A DNA stretch of 64,000 nt from Bacillus massilinigeriensis. GTDB lineage: Bacteria > Bacillota > Bacilli > Bacillales > Cytobacillaceae. The notes under the pieces were generated by a model. That model did not search any database. It worked only from the letters and a program-made list of their open reading frames with translations, and was not told the DNA's origin. A program made the position numbers and the translations under genes. Location: contig NZ_LT630004.1 in assembly GCF_900111815.1 (NCBI RefSeq), positions 1,447,117-1,511,116 on the forward strand, written 5' to 3'. Below, piece by piece: positions 41,352-48,948 of the stretch; positions within the stretch are counted from its first letter, which is position 1; each line of letters opens with the position of its first letter.

Positions 41352-44060
41352 ATGTCAAATCATGACGTTTTTAACGCCCGCAGCAATTTTGAAATTGACG
41401 GAAAACGCTATCATTATTACCGTCTTGCTGCGCTAGAAGAAGCAGGTGCTGGCACTGTATCCAAGCTGCCTTACTCTATTAAAGTATTGCTTGAATCCGT
41501 GCTTCGCCAGTATGATGGCCGCGTCATTACAAAAGAGCATGTAGAAAATCTAGCAAAATGGGGAACAAGCGAAGTAAAAGAAATCGATGTACCTTTCAAA
41601 CCATCCCGAGTTATTCTGCAGGACTTCACGGGAGTTCCGGCAGTAGTCGACCTTGCATCGTTGCGTAAGGCAATGGCGGACCTTGGGGGAGACCCAGACA
41701 AAATTAATCCAGAAAAGCCAGTGGACCTAGTAATTGACCATTCTGTCCAAGTGGATAAGTATGGAACTCCAGATGCACTTGATGTTAACATGGAGCTTGA
41801 ATTTGAAAGAAATGCGGAGCGCTATCAGTTCCTTAGCTGGGCGCAAAAAGCATTTAATAATTATCGTGCTGTTCCTCCTGCAACGGGAATCGTACACCAA
41901 GTAAACCTTGAGTTCCTTGCAAACGTTGTCCATGCAGTAGAATCAGAAAATGGCGAATTTGAAGCCTTCCCAGATTCTTTAGTAGGAACAGACTCCCATA
42001 CAACGATGATCAACGGAATCGGTGTACTTGGATGGGGTGTCGGAGGTATTGAAGCAGAGGCAGGGATGTTAGGACAGCCATCTTACTTCCCAGTACCTGA
42101 AGTTGTTGGTGTTAAGCTGACAGGTAATATGCCTAATGGCGCAACAGCGACAGATCTTGCATTGAAAGTAACACAAGTGCTTAGAAGCAAGGGCGTTGTT
42201 GGTAAATTTGTAGAATTCTTTGGCCCTGGTGTTGTTACCCTTCCACTTGCAGACCGTGCAACCGTTGCCAACATGGCACCAGAGTATGGAGCAACTTGTG
42301 GATTCTTCCCGGTTGATTCGGAAGCGCTAGACTATATGCGTCTAACTGGTCGCACTGAAGAACATATCAAGGTAGTGGAAGCGTATTGCAAAGCGAACGG
42401 ACTGTTCTTCCATCCTGAAAACGATCCAGTATATACGGATGTTGTAGAAATCAACCTCTCTGAAATTGAGGCAAATCTTTCTGGGCCTAAGCGACCACAA
42501 GATTTGATCCCACTATCAGAAATGCAACAAAGCTTCCGTGAAGCCTTGACTGCTCCTGCCGGGAATCAGGGCTTTGGCTTTAACGCGAAAGAAATAAAAA
42601 AGGAAACTGTAATTGAGTTTAATAATGGCGATAAAACGGTCATGAAGACTGGCTCCATCGCCATTGCAGCTATCACCAGCTGCACCAATACTTCCAACCC
42701 TTATGTTCTTGTAGGAGCAGGGCTTGTTGCGAAAAAAGCGGTTGAGCTTGGAATGGAAGTCCCTAAATTTGTGAAGACATCCCTCGCACCGGGATCAAAG
42801 GTCGTTACAGGATATCTCCGCGATTCAGGATTGCTTCCATATCTTGAAACGATTGGTTTTAACCTGGTTGGCTATGGCTGTACAACTTGCATTGGAAATT
42901 CAGGACCGTTGCGCCCTGAAATTGAAAAGGCAATTGCAGATGCAGACCTTATGGTCACATCCGTCCTTTCCGGCAACAGAAACTTTGAAGGCCGGATCCA
43001 TCCGCTTGTTAAAGCAAACTATCTTGCATCGCCTCCTCTTGTAGTGGCTTATGCCCTAGCAGGAACGGTTGATATTGACCTTCAGAACGACCCTATTGGT
43101 AAAGATAAAGATGGAAACGATGTATTCTTTAAGGATATTTGGCCATCCACTGCAGAGGTAAATGAAGTAGTACACAAGGTTGTTACACCAGAGCTGTTCC
43201 GTCGTGAGTATGAACATGTATTCAGTGATAATGAGCGTTGGAATGAAATCAAAACTAGTAATGAACCGCTATATACATGGGATGAAGAATCAACATACAT
43301 TGCGAATCCTCCATTCTTTGAAGGGTTGTCACCAGAAGCTGGGGAGGTTGCTCCTCTAGAAAACCTCCGTATTGTCGGTAAATTCGGAGATTCCGTAACA
43401 ACGGATCATATTTCGCCGGCAGGAGCTATTGGCAAAGATACACCAGCGGGACAATACCTTCGCTCAAAAGGCGTCGAGCCTCGTGATTTCAACTCTTACG
43501 GCTCACGTCGTGGAAACCATGAAGTTATGATGCGTGGTACATTTGCAAATATTCGCATCAAAAACCAAATTGCTCCAGGAACAGAAGGCGGATATACAAC
43601 TTACTGGCCAACTGGCGAAGTCATGTCTATCTATGATGCTTGTATGAAGTATAAAGAGGAAGGCACTGGCTTGATGGTTCTTGCAGGAAAAGATTACGGA
43701 ATGGGATCTTCCCGTGACTGGGCAGCCAAAGGAACCAATTTGCTTGGTATTAAAACAGTCCTTGCGGAAAGCTTTGAGCGTATTCATCGTTCAAACCTCG
43801 TACTGATGGGAGTATTACCGCTCCAATTCAAGGCAGGCGATTCAGCTGAAAGCCTTGGACTCACTGGCAAGGAATCATTTGCTGTAAAGATTGACGAAGA
43901 GGTAAGACCACGTGACCATGTTACCGTCACTGCAACATCAGAAGATGGTACTGTCAAAACATTTGATGTTCTTGTCCGCTTTGATTCTGAAGTGGAAATT
44001 GACTATTATCGCCATGGCGGTATCCTTCAAATGGTACTGCGCGAAAAACTGAAAAACTAA
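41352..44060 (+). CDS. acnA: Aconitate hydratase A
   Basis: A 902-residue TCA-cycle enzyme interconverting citrate and isocitrate; in Bacillus also an iron-responsive RNA-binding protein. The 4Fe-4S ligands are Cys in [12 protein letters not shown] and the pair in [12 protein letters not shown]. Other marks are [23 protein letters not shown] and the C-terminal swivel domain [17 protein letters not shown]…[31 protein letters not shown] ribosome site. Flanked by spore genes exactly as citB is in B. subtilis. Confidence 0.97.
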   Translation: MSNHDVFNARSNFEIDGKRYHYYRLAALEEAGAGTVSKLPYSIKVLLESVLRQYDGRVITKEHVENLAKWGTSEVKEIDVPFKPSRVILQDFTGVPAVVDLASLRKAMADLGGDPDKINPEKPVDLVIDHSVQVDKYGTPDALDVNMELEFERNAERYQFLSWAQKAFNNYRAVPPATGIVHQVNLEFLANVVHAVESENGEFEAFPDSLVGTDSHTTMINGIGVLGWGVGGIEAEAGMLGQPSYFPVPEVVGVKLTGNMPNGATATDLALKVTQVLRSKGVVGKFVEFFGPGVVTLPLADRATVANMAPEYGATCGFFPVDSEALDYMRLTGRTEEHIKVVEAYCKANGLFFHPENDPVYTDVVEINLSEIEANLSGPKRPQDLIPLSEMQQSFREALTAPAGNQGFGFNAKEIKKETVIEFNNGDKTVMKTGSIAIAAITSCTNTSNPYVLVGAGLVAKKAVELGMEVPKFVKTSLAPGSKVVTGYLRDSGLLPYLETIGFNLVGYGCTTCIGNSGPLRPEIEKAIADADLMVTSVLSGNRNFEGRIHPLVKANYLASPPLVVAYALAGTVDIDLQNDPIGKDKDGNDVFFKDIWPSTAEVNEVVHKVVTPELFRREYEHVFSDNERWNEIKTSNEPLYTWDEESTYIANPPFFEGLSPEAGEVAPLENLRIVGKFGDSVTTDHISPAGAIGKDTPAGQYLRSKGVEPRDFNSYGSRRGNHEVMMRGTFANIRIKNQIAPGTEGGYTTYWPTGEVMSIYDACMKYKEEGTGLMVLAGKDYGMGSSRDWAAKGTNLLGIKTVLAESFERIHRSNLVLMGVLPLQFKAGDSAESLGLTGKESFAVKIDEEVRPRDHVTVTATSEDGTVKTFDVLVRFDSEVEIDYYRHGGILQMVLREKLKN

Positions 44061-44071
44061 CTAACTAACAG

Positions 44072-44101
44072 AACCCTGCGAGGATAATCGCAGGGTTTTT
44101 G
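44072..44101 (+). terminator. Rho-independent terminator of acnA
   Basis: AACCCTGCG pairs with CGCAGGGTT around AGGATAAT, then five T. Confidence 0.9.
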
Positions 44102-44219
44102 TCATTTTTCTCTCATAGGTATAATATTCACTGAATTCTCATTATTTACTTTCTTAAACTATTGATAAAGAACAGAAATAGAGTATGGTTAAGATAGGGA
44201 ACAGAAAAGGAGGAAGATT

Positions 44220-44747
44220 ATGATGAATCTTTTTTCAATCGTTGCCAAAAAAGACTTTTTATCATTTGTAGCTGAAAACTCATTGCCCAAAATGGGCCAT
44301 GCTCCAATTTTTCATATCCATATCCTCTCTCCAAATGAATCCTTTATGATTATGCCGATAAACACCTCGGATAGTGAAGCTGCAGTATCCCTTGCTTCCC
44401 AAATGATCAAGGAAGGAAACACCTTACTTCAAACCGCAAAGACAGTTAACATCCATTTCCAACTCGATGCAATTATCGGTGGTACAACAAAAAGGGAGCC
44501 AATCTCCTACCATATCGTGCAGAAAGATGGTAGTTTGCAGTCCTTTTATCCGGAGCAAGGAGAGAGCCTTTATTACGCTAGATATGAAGATGATGAATCC
44601 AATGCTATGATGATATTAAAGCAAAACCTGATGATGAAAGGAATGTCCAATATTCACCAAGCTCAATCAGCGCAGCTTAGCTTTCTCCAAGCCTATATTG
44701 GAGAAAAAGTACCCGCAGAAACAATGCTCGTCGAGAAACCTGCATAA
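44220..44747 (+). CDS. Protein of unknown function downstream of acnA
   Basis: A 175-residue soluble protein behind AAAAGGAGGAAGATT. The middle shows alternating strands (FHIHILSPNESFMIMPINTS; FQLDAIIGGTTKREPISYHIVQKDG) and the C-terminal third is helical. No signal peptide, Cys motif or catalytic pattern is visible. I do not recognise the family. It has its own terminator, so it is a separate unit. Confidence 0.75.
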   Translation: MMNLFSIVAKKDFLSFVAENSLPKMGHAPIFHIHILSPNESFMIMPINTSDSEAAVSLASQMIKEGNTLLQTAKTVNIHFQLDAIIGGTTKREPISYHIVQKDGSLQSFYPEQGESLYYARYEDDESNAMMILKQNLMMKGMSNIHQAQSAQLSFLQAYIGEKVPAETMLVEKPA

Positions 44748-44750
44748 CAG

Positions 44751-44781
44751 AAACCCCATGTTATTAAACACGGGGTTTTTT
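44751..44781. terminator. Bidirectional terminator
   Basis: AAACCCC pairs with GGGGTTT across ATGTTATTAAACAC, then T-run. Lies between the unknown gene and the convergent permease gene. Confidence 0.82.
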
Positions 44782-44786
44782 CAATA

Positions 44787-46073
44787 TTAAAGAGCATACT
44801 GCAGAACAAAGCTACTCAAAAACAGCAGTGCAATCATATACAGAGCAGGGGAAATTTCCCGGCCTTTTCCAAGCAGAACCTTTGTGACAGGATATAGGAT
44901 AAACCCAATCGCCATTCCATCCGCAATGCTATAAGTCAATGGAATCAGGACAATAATCAATAATGCAGGAAAACTCTCTGAAAGGTCATCGAGCGGTATT
45001 GCAGTAATTCCCTGGAGCATCAATATCCCAATCAAGATAAGTACTGGAGATACGGCACTTGGAGGAACTAACTTAATGATTGGTATGAGTATTAAGGAGA
45101 CTAGGAAAAGAACTCCGGTTGTGATACTTGTCAGTCCAGTACGGCCCCCCGCAGTAATTCCTGCAGCGCTCTCGACAGAAGCTACCGTTGGGCTTGTTCC
45201 CAATACACCGGAAAACATAGCAATAAGAGCGGTTGCTTCAAGTGCCTTTTTTGACGACTCCGGACGTCCTAATAATTTAGCATGTCCATGAACTAAGCCG
45301 ATGTTTTCAAAGATTACGACCATTGCAAGGGAAAAGGCTGTAAGCCAAAATACAAAATCGCCTGTTTTAGCCCAAGAAAGCTGGCCAAACACTGAAAAAT
45401 ACTCACCAAAATCAGGCATTTCAAATAGAGGGCCGGTAGCCTTTCCGCCTGTAAACATTAGGGAAAGGGCGGTTGTTATGACGATGCTAAGGAGCAGGTT
45501 TCCCTTTACGTTTTTTATGAACAAAACAATTGTAATAATCAGTCCTGCAAATGTTATTATTGCTTCCGGGCTACTAAGATCTCCAATAGCTAAAAGGGTA
45601 TGTTCTGAGCTGGTGATGATACTGCTATTATCAAACCCAATAAGGATCAAAAGGATACCAATACCAACTGATATAGCCTCTTTTAAAGAATCAGGAATAG
45701 CTTTAATAATGATTCTTGCCAAGGGAGTGAATGCAAGAATCGTAAAAATTGTTCCGGCTGCAAATACCATTGCTAGAGCTTCTTGCCAGGCAAAACCTCC
45801 AGATTGAACAATCGTATAGGTGAACATTGCATTTAATCCCATGCCAGGGATCAAGAGCATCGGTGTGTTACTCCAAAATCCAATCAAAAGACATCCAACA
45901 AATACTGACAAGATTGTGGCTATAATTCCGGCTTCTAGAGGAATGCCAGCAACAGAAAGAATGGTAGAGTTAACCACAATAATATATACAACGGTAATAT
46001 AAGAGATCAGCCCTGCTGATAACTCTTTCCCTATTGTTGTATTATTTTCATTTATCTTAAAAAAATTCTCCAA
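44787..46073 (-). CDS. NCS2-family nucleobase permease (AzgA/PbuG-like)
   Basis: A 428-residue, roughly 14-segment membrane protein. It begins (M)ENFFKINENNTTIGKELSAGLISYITVVYIIVVN and carries PGMGLNAMFTY and the signature ESAAGITAGGRTGLTSITTG, typical of the adenine/guanine/hypoxanthine permeases of the AzgA branch. GAGAGGAG lies 9 bases before a TTG at 46073, so I prefer that start to the open frame reaching 46109. Divergent from a LysR regulator with a long dyad between them. Confidence 0.88.
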   Translation of the reverse strand: MENFFKINENNTTIGKELSAGLISYITVVYIIVVNSTILSVAGIPLEAGIIATILSVFVGCLLIGFWSNTPMLLIPGMGLNAMFTYTIVQSGGFAWQEALAMVFAAGTIFTILAFTPLARIIIKAIPDSLKEAISVGIGILLILIGFDNSSIITSSEHTLLAIGDLSSPEAIITFAGLIITIVLFIKNVKGNLLLSIVITTALSLMFTGGKATGPLFEMPDFGEYFSVFGQLSWAKTGDFVFWLTAFSLAMVVIFENIGLVHGHAKLLGRPESSKKALEATALIAMFSGVLGTSPTVASVESAAGITAGGRTGLTSITTGVLFLVSLILIPIIKLVPPSAVSPVLILIGILMLQGITAIPLDDLSESFPALLIIVLIPLTYSIADGMAIGFILYPVTKVLLGKGREISPALYMIALLFLSSFVLQYAL

Positions 46074-46147
46074 GGGGTGATGCTCCTCTCTATAAGGAAA
46101 AAATAACAATTAGAACGAATGAAATGATCGTAGCATAGACAAATATC

Positions 46148-46194
46148 ATTTGAAAAATATATAATTTAAATAGAAATTATATATTTTTCGAATG
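46148..46194. promoter_or_regulatory. Long inverted repeat in the divergent permease/LysR intergenic region
   Basis: GAAAAATATATAATTT (46152-46167) is followed, after AAATAG, by its perfect complement AAATTATATATTTTTC (46174-46189). The symmetry extends further with one mismatch through CATT/AATG. It ends just before the regulator's ribosome site. No T-run follows, so an operator is more likely than a terminator. Confidence 0.65.
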
Positions 46195-46206
46195 GTGGAA
46201 AATAAG

Positions 46207-47103
46207 ATGGATATCAGAAATTTGCGTTATTTCATTGCAATTGCAGAAGAAAAAAACATCACCGCTGCTGCCAATCGCCTACATATTTCGCAGCCTCCTC
46301 TCAGCATGCAACTAAAACAGCTGGAAAGCGAGCTGGGCGTCAGGCTGGTTGAAAGGAGCGGGAAGAGATTAGAACTTACAGATAAAGGCCGATTGCTTTA
46401 TCAGCATGCACTGCATCTTGTCAATTCCCTGGAGGAAGTGAAAAATGAACTCGCAGAAGTAGAAGAAGGAAGAAAAGGGGTGCTGTCAGTCGGAATAAAT
46501 ACTCTTTCCTTCCCAAATTTCTCGAAACTGCTTCATGACTTTCATCTTCAATATCCTCAAGTCACCTTCAAGATAGTTCAAAATGACTCCGCTTTCCTTT
46601 CTGAGCAGATTCGAAACCGAAGTATTGAATTAGCACTTATCAGGCTGCCCCTTGAACAAAAGGATCTCACATACCAACACCTTTATAGCGATCCCTTTGT
46701 TTTTGTTACAAAAGAAAAGAAGACAGGAACAATTTCATTAAAGGAAACAGCAGGATATCCCATTATCCTTCCAAGTACAGAAGGACTTGGCATTTATCAT
46801 ACGATCGCTGAATCTTTTTCACGGGAGCATTTGACTCCTGTCATTGTTGGGGAATGCTCTGATACAAAAGTATTAATTGAACTTGTATCTGAAGGAATCG
46901 GTTCCACATTTCTGCCTAAGTCCGTTTTATCGTCACACAGTCTTGAAGGTCTATTTACTGTGCCATTGGAGGAGCCAGCCATGAACTCCTCGATGGGTAT
47001 CATCTGGCTGGAAAACCATTTTTTATCCTCTCCTGCTAGGCACTTTATTGATCTTGTTCAAGACAAGAAAAGCGGCGAAACTTACGAGAAAGGGTTCAAA
47101 TAA
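46207..47103 (+). CDS. LysR-family transcriptional regulator
   Basis: A 298-residue regulator. The N-terminal winged HTH is classic (MDIRNLRYFIAIAEEKNITAAANRLHISQPPLSMQLKQLE in outline), followed by a coiled linker and a periplasmic-binding-like effector domain (about 90-295, starting VGINTLSFPNF). GGTGGAAAATAAG places the start at ATG 46207. The divergent arrangement with the NCS2 permease and the dyad between them suggest it regulates that permease and/or itself. Effector unknown. Confidence 0.9.
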   Translation: MDIRNLRYFIAIAEEKNITAAANRLHISQPPLSMQLKQLESELGVRLVERSGKRLELTDKGRLLYQHALHLVNSLEEVKNELAEVEEGRKGVLSVGINTLSFPNFSKLLHDFHLQYPQVTFKIVQNDSAFLSEQIRNRSIELALIRLPLEQKDLTYQHLYSDPFVFVTKEKKTGTISLKETAGYPIILPSTEGLGIYHTIAESFSREHLTPVIVGECSDTKVLIELVSEGIGSTFLPKSVLSSHSLEGLFTVPLEEPAMNSSMGIIWLENHFLSSPARHFIDLVQDKKSGETYEKGFK

Positions 47104-47116
47104 AATGGAGATAATA

Positions 47117-47521
47117 ATGATTGGACCTTTCATTATTAAACTAAATTGGATATTCAGCTTAGGGGCAATTTTTTCTGCGTATTATGTAGTTAAATTCAAA
47201 CTTAGAGAAGAACCAGAGTTCTCCAGTAATTTTCTGGATGTTTGTACGAACGCAGTATTTATAGGAATAATTAGCTCAAAATTATCAAGTTTTCTTTTTG
47301 AGATTGAGCAGACCTTAACAGATCCTCTTTCGGTCCTGTTTCTTGCTGGGGGATGGAGAGAATGGTTTGTGGGTATTTTCCTTAGTTTTGCGTATCTGTT
47401 TTGGCAATACAAAGAAAAACAATGGCCCCTTGCTTTAACCATTCAGGGATTTGTTTACGGAACTTTCACTTTTGTTCCATCGTACTGGCTTTTTCGAACG
47501 CTTTATTTTTTGTTTGTTTAG
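47117..47521 (+). CDS. Membrane protein with Lgt-like fold features
   Basis: A 134-residue protein (20 residues longer if an upstream ATG/TTG is used) with four or so transmembrane helices. The order IGPFIIKLNWIFSLGAIFSAYYV, then FIGIISSKLSSFLFE, then DPLSVLFLAGGWREWFVGIFLSF parallels the first half of prolipoprotein diacylglyceryl transferase (iGPfsIRWYGl…GaRlgYvl…GG-s.hGg-lG). The catalytic Arg/His residues are absent. Almost touching the LysR gene upstream and 38 bases before a thioredoxin-like gene, so probably one operon. The relationship to Lgt is my inference. Confidence 0.6.
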   Translation: MIGPFIIKLNWIFSLGAIFSAYYVVKFKLREEPEFSSNFLDVCTNAVFIGIISSKLSSFLFEIEQTLTDPLSVLFLAGGWREWFVGIFLSFAYLFWQYKEKQWPLALTIQGFVYGTFTFVPSYWLFRTLYFLFV

Positions 47522-47559
47522 GGTAAACTATTTTGAACCTAGTTCATTCGGAGGAAAAA

Positions 47560-48042
47560 ATGATTAAAAAACGAATTGTTGTCCTAATATTTCTTCTGTC
47601 TTTTCCATTTGTTGCAGGGTTTCCAATAAACGGAGAGGCATACACTATACAAAAAGCACCAAGTTTCAACCTGAAAAATCTTGATGGCAATGAAATAAGC
47701 CTCACCGACTACAAAGGGGAAAAAATTTTCCTTAATTTTTGGGCTACATGGTGTCCGCCATGTCGGCAGGAATTGCCTGCTATAGAAAAGCTGTCAAAGG
47801 AGAAGAACATACAAGTATTGACAATAAACCTTGACCCAGAAAATAATATTCCAGCTTTTATGAACGCACACAAGCTTTCATTTCCTGTTCTCTTAGATTC
47901 ATCCGAAAAAGCAAGAAAAGATTATTATATTGTTTCGATACCGACTACGTATCTAGTTGATGAAAAAGGATATCTGGTCAAGCGGCATATAGGTCCAATG
48001 AGTTATCAACAAATGCAAAACTTCATAGAAACCCGTGAATGA
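47560..48042 (+). CDS. TlpA/ResA-like thiol-disulfide oxidoreductase (YneN position)
   Basis: A 160-residue exported thioredoxin-fold protein. An N-terminal signal/anchor (about residues 5-22, VLIFLLSFPFVAGF) is followed by the fold with the active site NFWATWCPPCRQELPAIEKL and a cis-Pro region SIPTTYLVDEKG. It would reduce or exchange disulfides outside the membrane, as ResA or YneN do. TTCGGAGGAAAAA gives the start at ATG 47560. The position between acnA and sspN/tlp matches B. subtilis yneN. Confidence 0.88.
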   Translation: MIKKRIVVLIFLLSFPFVAGFPINGEAYTIQKAPSFNLKNLDGNEISLTDYKGEKIFLNFWATWCPPCRQELPAIEKLSKEKNIQVLTINLDPENNIPAFMNAHKLSFPVLLDSSEKARKDYYIVSIPTTYLVDEKGYLVKRHIGPMSYQQMQNFIETRE

Positions 48043-48062
48043 CACTCTTTGAGTGTCATTTT
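48039..48062 (+). terminator. Rho-independent terminator
   Basis: ATGACACT pairs with AGTGTCAT around CTTTG, then TTTCC. Overlaps the end of the thiol oxidoreductase gene. Confidence 0.75.
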
Positions 48063-48167
48063 CCATTTCTTTGTCACGAAAGGATTAAATTTTCAAAAAG
48101 TTGTAATAATTGCACCCGTTTCAGGGCATAATAACTGTTAATATGATATTAAAGGAAGGTGAGTTTC

Positions 48168-48296
48168 ATGAGAAAACCGAGAAAGCGTTCTTTTGCGGAG
48201 TTGGTTCTTGAAAATAAACGGCAAATATTGAATGATCGTGCTGCTTTAGAAAAGCTCGAAGAAAAAATCGAAAAGCGTCTTGGCAAAGCAGAATAA
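48168..48296 (+). CDS. fbpB: FbpB-family small basic protein
   Basis: A 42-residue basic protein (begins MRKPRKRSFAELVLENKRQ, ends EKIEKRLGKAE) behind AAAGGAAGGTGAG. It matches the FbpB family of Bacillus small basic proteins, one of which works with the iron-sparing sRNA FsrA. No clear Fur box is visible upstream, so iron control is not shown here. Confidence 0.78.
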   Translation: MRKPRKRSFAELVLENKRQILNDRAALEKLEEKIEKRLGKAE

Positions 48297-48362
48297 AAGC
48301 CTGTTATTTACCATTCATGCGAACCTTCGTGCTGGCAACAATAACAGTGAAGGAGGGATAAC

Positions 48363-48506
48363 ATGGGTAATCCTAAAAAGGACAGCAAGCATTATGTTCC
48401 TAGCCATCTAGGTACACAACCCCGAGGATTCAGCGGTAATAAAGGAAAGCAAATGCAAGACACTTCCGGTAAGCATGCGCAAGTAATCCAAACAAAAGGG
48501 GAATAA
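48363..48506 (+). CDS. sspN: Small acid-soluble spore protein N
   Basis: A 47-residue protein matching Ssp[27 protein letters not shown]-like [11 protein letters not shown], and C-terminal VIQTKGE. GAAGGAGGGATAAC ribosome site. In B. subtilis sspN and tlp are adjacent forespore genes, as here, but a terminator and a SigG promoter separate them in this genome. Confidence 0.88.
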   Translation: MGNPKKDSKHYVPSHLGTQPRGFSGNKGKQMQDTSGKHAQVIQTKGE

Positions 48507-48518
48507 ATGTTTATCCTA

Positions 48519-48543
48519 TCCCGCCATTTTGGCGGGATTTTTT
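48519..48543 (+). terminator. Rho-independent terminator after sspN
   Basis: TCCCGCC pairs with GGCGGGA around ATTTT, then six T. Confidence 0.92.
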
Positions 48544-48560
48544 CTCGCTGTTTTTCGCTT

Positions 48561-48590
48561 GCATATAACTATTTAAATTTCCTCATACTA
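48561..48590 (+). promoter_or_regulatory. SigG-type promoter of tlp
   Basis: GCATA (48561-48565), an exact 18-base spacer and CATACTA (48584-48590) match the forespore SigG consensus GHATR-N18-CATHMTA. It lies 26 bases before the tlp start. Confidence 0.72.
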
Positions 48591-48615
48591 ATCCTGTACT
48601 TTTGAAGGAGGGAAT

Positions 48616-48852
48616 ATGATGGGATACACTAAGCCAAACCCTGATGACAGAAGCGATAATGTTGAAAAGCTGCAACAAATGATTCACAACACATTGGATA
48701 ATATCGAGGAAGCAGAAGAAGCGATCGCTCATTCAAATCAGAAGGACCGCGCAAACATAGAAGCAAAAAATGAGCGCCGACGAGACAGTATTGAGAGTTT
48801 CCGTTCGGAAATCAAAGACGAAAACAATGCGAGAAATGGAGAAAACCTTTAA
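48616..48852 (+). CDS. tlp: Small acid-soluble spore protein Tlp
   Basis: A 78-residue thioredoxin-like spore protein (name historical). The conserved core is [21 protein letters not shown]…NIEEAEEAI, followed by a charged helix. GAAGGAGGGAATATG allows a start at either of two adjacent ATGs (48616 or 48619). Expressed in the forespore from the SigG promoter just upstream. Confidence 0.92.
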   Translation: MMGYTKPNPDDRSDNVEKLQQMIHNTLDNIEEAEEAIAHSNQKDRANIEAKNERRRDSIESFRSEIKDENNARNGENL

Positions 48853-48859
48853 AGGAAAG

Positions 48860-48888
48860 GACCTGCCGATTAAAGGCGGGTCTTTTTT
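48860..48888 (+). terminator. Rho-independent terminator after tlp
   Basis: GACCTGCC pairs with GGCGGGTC around GATTAAA, then six T. Confidence 0.9.
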
Positions 48889-48948
48889 CGTTTTTGCGAA
48901 TCTATGTTAAGATACCGATTATAAACTAAATTAAAGAAGGTATATTAC

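Noticed and set aside
45301..45807. 168-residue plus-strand ORF inside the NCS2 permease gene
   Set aside because: Antisense shadow; the minus-strand frame carries all family motifs.
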